DNA of 64,000 nucleotides from Candidatus Magnetominusculus dajiuhuensis. GTDB lineage: Bacteria; Nitrospirota; Thermodesulfovibrionia; Thermodesulfovibrionales; Magnetobacteriaceae. The position numbers and the translations under genes were made by a program. The stretch is from NCBI GenBank assembly GCA_015233465.1, contig JADFXP010000004.1, positions 62,001-126,000 of the forward strand, written 5' to 3'. Positions 24,522 to 33,901 of this stretch are shown piece after piece. Position 1 is the first letter of the stretch. Each line of letters opens with the position of its first letter. Under the pieces are notes generated by a model. It searched no databases. It saw only the letters and a list, made by a program, of their open reading frames with translations, and was not told the origin of the DNA.

Positions 24522-26573
24522 ATGATGAATAATAAATACATTAGGCAAAATAGATTATTTGTCTTATCCATAACTTTAATTATGTCCCTGCTTATTTTTA
24601 TAATCTTGGCAGGTGAGAGAATTGTCTATGATGGAGATATTGGGAGAGAAGATGAGCTTGCAAAAAATAAAATAAGACTCAGCGAGAAGATAATTAAAAA
24701 AAGTATCAAAAGCTATAAGAATAACCTTTTGATGATGACAGAACTTCCAGAGGTTTCAACATACGTAGAAAGTGATTTTACTTCCAAAGTTTCAGAGACT
24801 GCAGTGTGTAAGAGTTTTGTTGAACTTGCCGCTGTGTTTAAAGATTTTTTTTGGGTGAGAATTATTGACGCTGACGGAATGGAGCGCGTCAAGATTGAAA
24901 ATAAATCATTACATTCAACCCCAAATATAATACCAAAGAAATTTTTGAAATCAATAAAAGGACATTATTATTTAAATAACACACTGAATCTAAAAAATAA
25001 ACAAGTATACTATTCAAAAATAGATACTTCTTATGAAGACTTTAAAGACACAATGAACTGCACCGCTGTCTTAAGGGTCTCCACTCCTTTATTCAATTCC
25101 AGAAATGAACTTAAGGGTGTTCTTATATTTAATATAAATATCTCAGAAATCTTGACGCTTCTCCCATCGAATGCCTTTATTCAGACAGCGGATAATTACA
25201 GATTATATCTAAAAGATAACAGAGTTGTATTTGAGGACTCAGATTATAATATAAAAACAGAATCTGGGATGATGAAAATTTCAGATTCAAAGCATATTCA
25301 TTTTGATACTATAGAATTTTCTCCTGATAACAAATTAATAATCTGTATTAATGAGGAGAATAAAGAGCTTAAGTATTCGTTTTTATCATTAATAGTAATC
25401 TTTATGGTAGTGGTGTTAATTTTTTCTATACTGCTGTTTTTTATTGGCAAGATGTTTTATCAGAGGTTTAATGATTTTGACCTTTCACAAAAGGCATTAG
25501 TATCGTCCCTAGCCGCACTTGCAGACGGCAGAGATCCAGAGACTGGAAGTCATCTTGAAAGGACAAAACAGTATTCAATGCTCCTTGCCCAGGAACTTCA
25601 AAAACAAGATAAATATAAAGGTAAAGTGACGAACGATTTTATTCAAGATATCTATAATGCCGCATCTTTGCATGACATTGGGAAGGTGGGAATCCCAGAT
25701 TCCATTTTATTAAAACCAGCTAAATTAACAGAAGATGAATTTAATGCAATGAAGAGTCATGTAATAATAGGCAGTAAGATTTTAAACAGCGCCATTGAAC
25801 GTTATGGACTGTCGCAGTCATTATTTATTATTGCGCGAAATATATGTGCCTATCATCATGAGAAATTTAATGGTAAGGGATATACTAAAGGGCTTATTGG
25901 CGATGCCATTCCCCTTGAGGCAAGAATATTTGCCGTATGTGATGTCTATGATGCCCTTAGAAGCAAGAGACCTTATAAAGAGGAAATGCCTCATCCAGAT
26001 GCCTTAGAGATGATCTCAAAGGAAAGCGGACAGAGTTTTGATCCAGAAGTTGTAGCTGCTCTGTTGAGATGTGAAAGGGATTTTAATAATATCCATAATT
26101 CATATAAATATTTATATGCAATGTTTTGTCAGATTTATGAGACTAATTATATAGGAAACTTATCGTACATAAATCTTGTGGAAAAACTTAACATTGGAGT
26201 TAAAGAAATAGACGATCAGCACAAGATAATATTTGATGAGATTCAGTCCATGCTTAAGTCTATAAATACTGGAAAATGGAGCGCTGATATTGATAAAACG
26301 ATTAAATTTTTGGGGAAATATGTTGTTGATCACTTTGACACTGAAGATGATTTTATGGTTGTGAATAATTATTCAGCCTTGTCATTTCATCAACTTGAGC
26401 ATAAAAGACTTAGAACTAATTTAGCAAAAATAAAAATCCGTCTAAGCGATAGTAACAATCTATTGGGTGGTACGAGTGAATTGATTCTTCAGTTTGCTCA
26501 GGATGAGATATCCCATATCTTGACAATTGATAAGGCATTGGGTGAGTTTTTGGTTAAGAGATATACATTCTAA
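24522..26573 (+). CDS. Membrane sensor: periplasmic Cache-like, HD-GYP phosphodiesterase, hemerythrin domain
   Basis: A 683-residue protein. Membrane helices lie near residues 12-31 and 285-308, enclosing a periplasmic double-Cache-like sensor. An HD-GYP domain follows (about 325-515) with HDIGKVGIPD and YHHEKFNGKGY; the GYP triplet is GYT here. HD-GYP domains hydrolyse c-di-GMP. The C-terminal 130 residues form a bacterial hemerythrin with the full set of di-iron ligands: DDQHK, H-x3-E in DHFDTEDDF, H-x3-H in FHQLEHKRL and H-x4-D in SHILTIDKAL. The hemerythrin can bind oxygen or NO and probably tunes the phosphodiesterase. The start lacks a clear ribosome site. Confidence 0.88.
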   Translation: MMNNKYIRQNRLFVLSITLIMSLLIFIILAGERIVYDGDIGREDELAKNKIRLSEKIIKKSIKSYKNNLLMMTELPEVSTYVESDFTSKVSETAVCKSFVELAAVFKDFFWVRIIDADGMERVKIENKSLHSTPNIIPKKFLKSIKGHYYLNNTLNLKNKQVYYSKIDTSYEDFKDTMNCTAVLRVSTPLFNSRNELKGVLIFNINISEILTLLPSNAFIQTADNYRLYLKDNRVVFEDSDYNIKTESGMMKISDSKHIHFDTIEFSPDNKLIICINEENKELKYSFLSLIVIFMVVVLIFSILLFFIGKMFYQRFNDFDLSQKALVSSLAALADGRDPETGSHLERTKQYSMLLAQELQKQDKYKGKVTNDFIQDIYNAASLHDIGKVGIPDSILLKPAKLTEDEFNAMKSHVIIGSKILNSAIERYGLSQSLFIIARNICAYHHEKFNGKGYTKGLIGDAIPLEARIFAVCDVYDALRSKRPYKEEMPHPDALEMISKESGQSFDPEVVAALLRCERDFNNIHNSYKYLYAMFCQIYETNYIGNLSYINLVEKLNIGVKEIDDQHKIIFDEIQSMLKSINTGKWSADIDKTIKFLGKYVVDHFDTEDDFMVVNNYSALSFHQLEHKRLRTNLAKIKIRLSDSNNLLGGTSELILQFAQDEISHILTIDKALGEFLVKRYTF

Positions 26574-26589
26574 ATACAAAGGAGCGATA

Positions 26590-27390
26590 ATGTCTATAAT
26601 AAAATCAAACGGGATTGATATTGAATATTTTATACACGGTCTTGGCGAGCCAGTAATCTTTGTTCACGGATCTAGTCTTGATGCCTCTTTCTATGACGAA
26701 ACAACGTCACTGCTTGAAGGAGATTTTAAGATAATAACCTATAACCGCAGGGGATATGGTAAAAGTTCACGATATAAAGAGACAGGAACAATTGGCGATC
26801 AAGTAGAAGACTTAAAAGGGCTTATGGATGGAATAGGAATAAAAAGTGCGCATCTTAATGGTCATTCTTCAGGCGGAGCGATTTGTTTTGCATTTGCAAT
26901 GAAATATCCAGATATGGTTCAAACGATCTCCTTAGATGAAGCAATGCTTTGGCAGTCTATGCCGATTGCCGAAGAGATAATAAACGCATTTGCAGGGGTT
27001 GGCGAGAAATATGAAAGAGAAGGCGCAAAAGCTGCTATGTGTTTCGCTTGGGAGATGATGTGCGGAGGGGATGTTTATCAAAGGATGCCAGAAGGCGGTT
27101 TTGACAGGATTATTGAAAATATTGGCACATACTTTATTGAGATAGGCGCATTTGTGAAATGGATTCCAACTCGTGAAGAACTTTCATCTGTTAAAATACC
27201 GATATTATCAATTATTGGCGAAAAAAGTAAGGAAATTCATTATGCTTATCAGAAACAGCATGATCTGGTTAAGGAATGCCTGCCGCATACTATTGAATAC
27301 ACTCTGCCTAACGCTACTCATCTTCTTTTTATTGAAAATCCTACTGATTTCGCTGATGCTATAAAGGGTTTTTTAAAGAAGAATCGTTAA
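26590..27390 (+). CDS. Alpha/beta-fold hydrolase
   Basis: A 266-residue hydrolase. FVHGSSLDASFYDE carries the oxyanion hole, GHSSGGA holds the nucleophile Ser of the G-x-S-x-G elbow, an acidic residue is in LSIIGEKSKE and the His in NATHLLFIENP. The complete triad suggests activity on an ester, amide or C-C bond, substrate unknown. The ATG at 26590 follows AAAGGAGCGATA, which fixes the start; an upstream frame into the hemerythrin gene is spurious. It begins 17 bases after the HD-GYP gene and is probably in the same transcript. Confidence 0.85.
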   Translation: MSIIKSNGIDIEYFIHGLGEPVIFVHGSSLDASFYDETTSLLEGDFKIITYNRRGYGKSSRYKETGTIGDQVEDLKGLMDGIGIKSAHLNGHSSGGAICFAFAMKYPDMVQTISLDEAMLWQSMPIAEEIINAFAGVGEKYEREGAKAAMCFAWEMMCGGDVYQRMPEGGFDRIIENIGTYFIEIGAFVKWIPTREELSSVKIPILSIIGEKSKEIHYAYQKQHDLVKECLPHTIEYTLPNATHLLFIENPTDFADAIKGFLKKNR

Positions 27391-27395
27391 AATGT

Positions 27396-27722
27396 TTATT
27401 TAACAGTGCCAAGTATTTTAGAAATAACATCAAGGGCTTTTGGATTTAATATAACCATGGCGCATAGCATAATTATAAAAAATACCTTTATATCAAAGAG
27501 AAGTTTATCAATTTTTGCATTTATTCTTAATTCTACTTCTTTAATCTCTGTTTTTACAGCTAATTCTAATTCTTTTAGGTTATTCTTAGTAGCCAATCCA
27601 TCAATTGAAGCCTGCTGAGCTTCTTTAAAGGCATCTGACATTGCCTCTGCTTGGGGCTCGGATATACCTGCAGATTTAAGTTTTTTTACAAATGCTAAAG
27701 TATCAAATGTTATTGTTGTCAT
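27396..27722 (-). CDS. Coiled-coil membrane protein (DUF1640/CCDC90-like)
   Basis: A 108-residue protein beginning MTTITFDTLAFVKKLKSAGI, followed by the typical EPQAEAMSDAFKEAQQ, a coiled coil of about 35 residues (KELELAVKTEIKEVELRINA) and a C-terminal membrane segment (FFIIMLCAMVIL). This layout is that of the bacterial DUF1640/CCDC90 group, thought to be trimeric membrane-anchored proteins; the cellular role is not established. It is convergent with the hydrolase and lies 53 bases downstream of the giant kinase gene's end. Confidence 0.75.
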   Translation of the reverse strand: MTTITFDTLAFVKKLKSAGISEPQAEAMSDAFKEAQQASIDGLATKNNLKELELAVKTEIKEVELRINAKIDKLLFDIKVFFIIMLCAMVILNPKALDVISKILGTVK

Positions 27723-27775
27723 GATTCAATATTACCATATTTTAGAGTACTTTGCAATCAATAAAGCAAAATTAT

Positions 27776-30700
27776 TCATAGCTTCACATCAATTGGGACT
27801 TTTATCGTTAAACTTGTACCAAGATTACTGCTGTTTACTTCAAAGGTGCCGTTTAAAGACGATGCCCTCTCTCTCATTGTAAAAAGTCCTAATCCAGAAT
27901 CAATTATAGATTTGTCTGAATGAATGTTTACTTTTTTCATAAATCCCTTTCCATTATCTTCAATGGTTAAAACTACTCTACCATTTTCACAATTCATTCC
28001 AACTCTAACATAATCCGCACCTGAGTGTTTTAATATATTATTCAATGCCTCTTGATATATTCTAAATAGATGTTCCTTTATATGAGCATCCAATTCAACT
28101 TCTCGAGGCGCATTTACAATAATTGTGATTTTAGACCTTTCCTCAAACTGCTTTGAATACATTTTTAATATGCTTGCAAGGCTGACCTTCTCTATAAAGG
28201 CAGGTCTTAGGTTCATTGTGATGTTTCTTAATTCATCAATAATATGAGAAATATCTAAAATAAGCTCTGAATACTTATTACCCTGCGCCTTCATCTTTAA
28301 TAGTAAAAGAGATTGAGCCAAACTATCATGAAGTTCCATAGCTATTCGCTTTCTCTCTTCATCATGGGCAGATAATATTCTTAAAGAATATTTTTTCAAT
28401 TTATCTTCATAGTCTTTGATCTTTGTTATATCGCGGGCGTTTACTACTATTTGATTTATATTTCCGTTATCTTCATATATGGGATAATAATATACATCCA
28501 TAAATTTTCTTCCAATACCCTTGAAATCAAAGAATGCCTGATAGTTTAAAGATTCTCCTGAAAGAGTGCGGTCAATATTTTCTTTGATAAACTGTTCAAA
28601 TGCCTCTTGTCCCAGTAATTCAGCTATAGAATGACCGACAATATCATGTTTTTCCCTATCATGAGCCTTTAAATAGGCATCATTGACAACCTTGTATGTA
28701 TAGTTTCTATCAACTATTGAGAGATGCTCCTCAGAAGTTGAGACTATTTGTTTATAGACTATTATCTCTTTAAATACTCTCGCTGCCTCAAGTGAAATAG
28801 ATGCCTGCGCTGAAAGTATTTTAATGATTTCAAGCCTTTCAGTATTAAATATACCAGATAGAGCGCTGTTTTCAAGATATAAAATATATGATGTTTCTGA
28901 CTTGACAACAACAGGGATACATAGTATAGAGCCAATGTGTTTGTTCTTTAAATACGGATCACCTTTGAAGATCTCCTCACTTTTCATATCTCCAGAGATA
29001 AGGATTTCTGATGTATTTGCAGTATAATTTATTACAGATTTTGAAACTCCGCTTAGTGGATTGGATTTGTAGAGTTCAATCTTGGTTTCAACTGATTCTC
29101 CTATTGCAATAATATTTAACTCCTTTACTTTTTTCTCAATAATAACGCATCTGTCAGCCCCTGAATATTCCAACAGTATCTTGATTAATTTTATTAATAG
29201 TATGTCTATCTCCATCTCGCCAGATATTGCCTGAGATGCCTTGATAACCGCTAATCTATCAAGGAATATTGAATCTTCTTTCAGAGTAATAGCCGTAAGA
29301 TTAATATCTTTAGTGGCAGGAGTCAGGAGCGTTGGGTATCTTTCCTCTAAATCCTTGACCTTTTCAGTAGCTCCCCATTGGTTATAAAGATATTTAGCGT
29401 TGGTCATATATCCCTTAGCTGATACATTTCTACCCTTATTTAGATAATACACAGCAGCAAGTTCATTTGCAAGCGCCTCATTACTTAGAAATTCATTCTG
29501 CCTTGCCATGTCAATAGCCCTGTCGTATAGTTCCATTGCCCTAAGGTCAAAGCCTTCTATCCTTGCCTTCTCAGCGCACATCAACAGGTATTTATGGAGG
29601 AAATTCTCTGGGCAATTATCTGCCCATGTCTTCATCTTTGAGATGGAATCGTCTAATTCCTTGCTGTAATGTTTTTTTTCTTTCTCTGAAAACTTAGGAA
29701 ATAACTGGGTAATACACATTGCGTAATAGAAATAAACCTCAGTTATTATGTATCTGGTGTTAAAGATCAATATATTTTTGAGTATTTCTAAGGTTAGTTT
29801 TAAGGCATCATTATATGAACCGTATATAAATAAAATTATTAATTTAAGCACCTGATAGTAATATAGATAAATCGGCATTTCACTAATTTTGTTAATTAAA
29901 TCATCTTCATTTAATTCATTAATACCTAAAGAAAATTTGCTTAGTGTTTTTCCCTGAAGATTTAAACAGAATTGAATCATCCCTCTAAATAAGGTATAAG
30001 TAGAATTGTTTGTTTTACGGATTAAAATTGAATATTCTGAGGTTTTATGTATTAAGTCGTTTAATTTTATACCAAAGAAAATTTCATGAAGATATTTAAC
30101 TATTGTAGCATAGCAGCCAAAGTTAATATCTCCTGATTCTAAAGATGACACTGAGGCAAGTTCTAACATAGTAATACTTGACTTTAAATGACACTTCCAG
30201 TGATTAATCCATTGTCCAAATATATGTGTTGTAACTGTTTTGTATTCAGTATCATTAAACTTTTCATTTAACTTTAATGCAAGTAACCCAAATCTATATC
30301 CTTTATCAAATTCTCCAATTCTAGTTAATAACATAGAATAACCTAAATACCCCAATACAGATGCCTCTGTATTGCCGAATTGAAGAGAATTATTTAATGA
30401 TTTCAAATTCATTAAATCCATTGAAGAAACTTTACAAAGTACATTATAGGGATTTAAAATAGTGAATAATCTTATAATTATTTTAGATTTTGGATCATTC
30501 ATTATTGGTAGATTGATTAAATCTTCAATCTCTTTATCACGTAGATAATCCTCAACTCTTTTTATCTCTTTTTCTATTTCATACTTTAAATCTTCATCAT
30601 TGTCTGGAATATGTATGTCAAATAGCTTTAATGCCTCTTTTATTCTATCTATAGCTTCAAGGAATTTTCCTGAATTGTCTAATTGAATGGTGTGGAGATA

Positions 30701-33103
30701 GAGTATCTCCCCTTTATCCATATCAGACCTTGCTTTTTCTAATAGTATATTTGTGTATTGAACTGCAGTTTCAATATTTCCTGCCTTAAAATGACATATA
30801 GCGCAGCATTTAAATAAACCAAAGGCTAATTCATAATCTGTCTCCCATAAATTTTCAGAAAAGAGTCTCATCCCAGTATCAAAATATTTTAATCCAGCCT
30901 CAAAGGCAGCAGATTTGAGGGCAGTTTTGCCAGCGAAAAGGTTAAGATTAATTATCTTTTTATAATCAGATTCTACAATAAAACCATTATTTAGATGGCC
31001 AACGATCTCAAATATATCAATAGTAGGGGTAACCCTTGTGGTTACCCAATGGGCAGGCACAAGGCCTGCCCCTACTTTATTTAAAAGAAATGTCCCTATC
31101 TCCTGATGTATCTTTTTTTTACGTATTTCAGGAATCATCATATACGCAGCTTGTTCTATTCTGTCATGCGGGAATGAATAACTGTTATCCTTAGAAACTA
31201 ACAATCCCTTAGATAATAGCTCTGAGAGTTGTTCCTCTAATAACCCAATGCCTTTTCTTATAATAATAGACAATGTGTTGACATCAAAACTCTTTCCCAT
31301 ACATGCAGCATAATTAAGCAGGTATTGTACAGATGGAGGGAGCATCTCTATCCTTTTTATCATCAGATCAACAACATTATCAGTCATTTCCTTAGACTCA
31401 ATTTTGCCAATATCCAATATCCATCTGCCGCTTTCCATATTTATAAGTTGCTCTTCCTGTAGAGATTTTATAAACTGATGTATAAAAAATGGATTACCTC
31501 CGCACTTCTTATATATAATCTCTGATAATTTTGAATCAGATTGTTTCATTATTTCTGTAATAAGGGTTTCTACATAGTCTTGTTCTAATGGCTGGATATT
31601 GATATAATTTATTCCTTCTATATTATTTAACACCCCATCCTTCATTTCATTATCTCTATAGGCGCAGATGATTAACAAATAAGGATACCTTGCATTTGTA
31701 AATAGATGTTCTAATAAATGTATTGATGATGGGTCTGCCCAATGTATATCATCAAGAAATATAATCAAAGGATTATCTTTATCAATAACCCCTTCTAAAA
31801 ATCTCTGGAATATATAATGAAAACGATTTTGAGTCTTATCCGAAGAAAGATGCGGGACATCTGGCTGGCTGCCAATTATAAGCTCCATATCAGGTATCAT
31901 ATCTGTTAATATCCTGCCATAATCACCTGCAGCATTTAATATCCTTGACTTCCACTTCTCTATATCGTCGTCACATTTAGTTAGAATGGCTCTAACAAAA
32001 CTTGCAAAAGCTGCCGTTATTGCGCTATATGGGATGTCTCTTAAAAACTGATCATACTTTCCAGAGATAATCTTTACTCCTGAGCTTTTCTGGAATTCAT
32101 CAACAAGCACACTCTTGCCAGTACCAGCATGACCAGTTATAAATACAGTCTCAAATCTACCCTGCATTACTCTATCTTTGATTGATATTAGTTGATTTGT
32201 TTCACTCTCTCTGCCGTAGAGTTTAATTGGCGCTTCAATGTTTATATTGTCGTATGTTCCAAGTTTAAATTCCTTAATCTTCCCAGAGGCAATTGTATCA
32301 CGACAGCGTTCAATATCTCTTTTTAAGCCATAAGCGCTCTGGTAACGGTCTTTTGGTTGTTTTGATAGTAACTTCATTATAATCTTAGATAAGAGAATTG
32401 GTATAGTTGAATCTATTTTATGCGGCGCTTTAGGCGTTACCGTTAAATGACTGTAAACTAACTCAAGCGCGCCAACATTTTCAAAAGGAAGTCTCCCTGT
32501 CAGCATTTCATATAGAACTACTCCAAGTGAATAGAGATCAGAATGATGGTCAATTTTTACATCAAGCCGTCCAGTCTGCTCAGGAGAAATGTAAGCAAGC
32601 TGTCCTTCAAGGAGTTTTGGATTATTATCAGATTTCTTATCTTCTACATTAATTGATAGACAGAAATCTGTGATCTTTACAATGCCTATATCTGGATTGA
32701 CTAAGATATTATGAGAATTAATGTCTTTGTGGATTACTCTATTTGAATGAATACTTCCAAGCGCATTAATTATCTGAATAGAATAGTTGAAAAAGTCTAA
32801 CAATTGGATTCGGGTAGAGGTTGTAATAATATTTTTTAGCGTCACACCATCAAACCATTCTAATACAAGGATTAATTTATTTTCGTATTTCTCAATAGAA
32901 TAGGGTTTGATAATACCCTCAATATCAAACCGTTTACTTATATTGTACTCATGTTTAAGCGCATCTATTTCGTTTTGGGCAGGGTATTGTGATTTGCATG
33001 TCTTAATAATTACTGGACAAAGGTCAGCAGTTCTTACAGCCTTATAGACTATATTAGCTCTGCCTTCATAGATTTGTTCTTTTATATTGTAGGTTTCTAA
33101 CAT
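27776..33103 (-). CDS. Ser/Thr kinase, AAA ATPase, TPR, GAF, PAS and histidine kinase multidomain protein
   Basis: A 1775-residue signalling protein. Residues 1-270 are a eukaryotic-like kinase (Lys34 in VIIK; HKD at 125-127; DFC at 146-148 in place of DFG). Residues 295-560 are an AAA/STAND-type ATPase (Walker A GHAGTGKS at 324-331; FLDDIHWADPSS). Helical repeats fill roughly 700-1270, then a GAF domain (about 1310-1460), a PAS domain (about 1470-1575) and a NarL-partner type histidine kinase with phosphoacceptor His1592 in ELHDSLAQSL and N box YQEALNNILKHS and DNGKGF. The gene begins one base after the response regulator stop. Residues 676-694 come from an inserted palindrome (31023-31075). 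Confidence 0.92.
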   Translation of the reverse strand: MLETYNIKEQIYEGRANIVYKAVRTADLCPVIIKTCKSQYPAQNEIDALKHEYNISKRFDIEGIIKPYSIEKYENKLILVLEWFDGVTLKNIITTSTRIQLLDFFNYSIQIINALGSIHSNRVIHKDINSHNILVNPDIGIVKITDFCLSINVEDKKSDNNPKLLEGQLAYISPEQTGRLDVKIDHHSDLYSLGVVLYEMLTGRLPFENVGALELVYSHLTVTPKAPHKIDSTIPILLSKIIMKLLSKQPKDRYQSAYGLKRDIERCRDTIASGKIKEFKLGTYDNINIEAPIKLYGRESETNQLISIKDRVMQGRFETVFITGHAGTGKSVLVDEFQKSSGVKIISGKYDQFLRDIPYSAITAAFASFVRAILTKCDDDIEKWKSRILNAAGDYGRILTDMIPDMELIIGSQPDVPHLSSDKTQNRFHYIFQRFLEGVIDKDNPLIIFLDDIHWADPSSIHLLEHLFTNARYPYLLIICAYRDNEMKDGVLNNIEGINYINIQPLEQDYVETLITEIMKQSDSKLSEIIYKKCGGNPFFIHQFIKSLQEEQLINMESGRWILDIGKIESKEMTDNVVDLMIKRIEMLPPSVQYLLNYAACMGKSFDVNTLSIIIRKGIGLLEEQLSELLSKGLLVSKDNSYSFPHDRIEQAAYMMIPEIRKKKIHQEIGTFLLNKVGAGLVPAHWVTTRVTPTIDIFEIVGHLNNGFIVESDYKKIINLNLFAGKTALKSAAFEAGLKYFDTGMRLFSENLWETDYELAFGLFKCCAICHFKAGNIETAVQYTNILLEKARSDMDKGEILYLHTIQLDNSGKFLEAIDRIKEALKLFDIHIPDNDEDLKYEIEKEIKRVEDYLRDKEIEDLINLPIMNDPKSKIIIRLFTILNPYNVLCKVSSMDLMNLKSLNNSLQFGNTEASVLGYLGYSMLLTRIGEFDKGYRFGLLALKLNEKFNDTEYKTVTTHIFGQWINHWKCHLKSSITMLELASVSSLESGDINFGCYATIVKYLHEIFFGIKLNDLIHKTSEYSILIRKTNNSTYTLFRGMIQFCLNLQGKTLSKFSLGINELNEDDLINKISEMPIYLYYYQVLKLIILFIYGSYNDALKLTLEILKNILIFNTRYIITEVYFYYAMCITQLFPKFSEKEKKHYSKELDDSISKMKTWADNCPENFLHKYLLMCAEKARIEGFDLRAMELYDRAIDMARQNEFLSNEALANELAAVYYLNKGRNVSAKGYMTNAKYLYNQWGATEKVKDLEERYPTLLTPATKDINLTAITLKEDSIFLDRLAVIKASQAISGEMEIDILLIKLIKILLEYSGADRCVIIEKKVKELNIIAIGESVETKIELYKSNPLSGVSKSVINYTANTSEILISGDMKSEEIFKGDPYLKNKHIGSILCIPVVVKSETSYILYLENSALSGIFNTERLEIIKILSAQASISLEAARVFKEIIVYKQIVSTSEEHLSIVDRNYTYKVVNDAYLKAHDREKHDIVGHSIAELLGQEAFEQFIKENIDRTLSGESLNYQAFFDFKGIGRKFMDVYYYPIYEDNGNINQIVVNARDITKIKDYEDKLKKYSLRILSAHDEERKRIAMELHDSLAQSLLLLKMKAQGNKYSELILDISHIIDELRNITMNLRPAFIEKVSLASILKMYSKQFEERSKITIIVNAPREVELDAHIKEHLFRIYQEALNNILKHSGADYVRVGMNCENGRVVLTIEDNGKGFMKKVNIHSDKSIIDSGLGLFTMRERASSLNGTFEVNSSNLGTSLTIKVPIDVKL
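31023..31075. repeat. Palindromic element inserted in frame in the kinase gene
   Basis: The 53 bases have matching ends (GTAGGGG and CCCCTAC) around two hairpins: GGTAACC-CTTGT-GGTTACC and GGGCAGGC-ACAAG-GCCTGCCC (approximate pairing). It encodes the peptide VGAGLVPAHWVTTRVTPT without breaking the frame, at the join between the ATPase and the repeat region. Its structure resembles intergenic repetitive palindromes, and the GGGCAGG/CCTGCCC half is like the GAGCAGGTC/GACCTGCTC hairpin at 48477. Confidence 0.8.
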
Positions 33104-33763
33104 TTAGTCTTTATTATATAATACTTCTGGGTTTGAGATAAAACCCATATTTATAACATAATGTACAAGCTCGACAGTTCTGGTAATATTGAGCTTTTCT
33201 TTGATCCTGTTTCTGTGAGTTTCTACAGTTTTCGGACTAATAAAGAGTTTTTGGGCTATCTCTTTGCTTGTTAATCCAATGGCTACGAGCTTTAATATTT
33301 CAAGTTCTCTGGGGGATAGTTTATCTTGTAATGATTGTTTATTTTTTATATTTTGTTGAAAATGTGACTGCAGCACAGGGCTTATAAAAGTCCCTCCAGT
33401 CAAAACTGACTTAATCGCGTATTCTATATCTTCAAAACTGTCATCCTTTAAGATATAACCATTAACCCCATACAGCATTGCGGTCTCAATTAGCATAGGG
33501 TCATTGTGCATGGTGAGTAGAATTATCTTGATGTCAATACCTAATTTCTGAATTTCACAAGCTAATTCTAATCCGTTTAATCCTGGCATAGATAAGTCGG
33601 ATAATAATAACTGAGGTTTTATCTCTTTGACTAAGGACAGCGCTTCCAAACCATCTTGAGCCTCTGCGATTATTTCTATGTCAATAATCTTTGAAGAGGT
33701 CAATAAATTTACGAATCCCTGCCTGACAATATGATGGTCATCAGCTATGATAGTGCTTATCAT
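33104..33763 (-). CDS. NarL/FixJ-family response regulator
   Basis: A 219-residue regulator. The receiver domain (1-120) has the acidic pair in IADDHHIVRQG, the phosphoacceptor Asp in LLLSDLSMPG, Thr in LLTMHND and Lys in YILKDD. The C-terminal LuxR-type helix-turn-helix is LSPRELEILKLVAIGLTSKE followed by SPKTVETHR. It is translated from ATG 33763 behind GGAGGAAT, and the kinase gene starts directly after its stop, so the two form a two-component pair. Target genes are unknown. Confidence 0.93.
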   Translation of the reverse strand: MISTIIADDHHIVRQGFVNLLTSSKIIDIEIIAEAQDGLEALSLVKEIKPQLLLSDLSMPGLNGLELACEIQKLGIDIKIILLTMHNDPMLIETAMLYGVNGYILKDDSFEDIEYAIKSVLTGGTFISPVLQSHFQQNIKNKQSLQDKLSPRELEILKLVAIGLTSKEIAQKLFISPKTVETHRNRIKEKLNITRTVELVHYVINMGFISNPEVLYNKD

Positions 33764-33901
33764 TTATTATTCCTCCATTGATATTTTAAGTTGTTTGGTA
33801 TTTTTGATGTTATTATACATGATAAAACTATTTATGTATATCGGTGTATGGATGTTTCTTTTGTAGGTGTTTGGATTACATTTTTGTGGGTGTGTGAGGT
33901 A

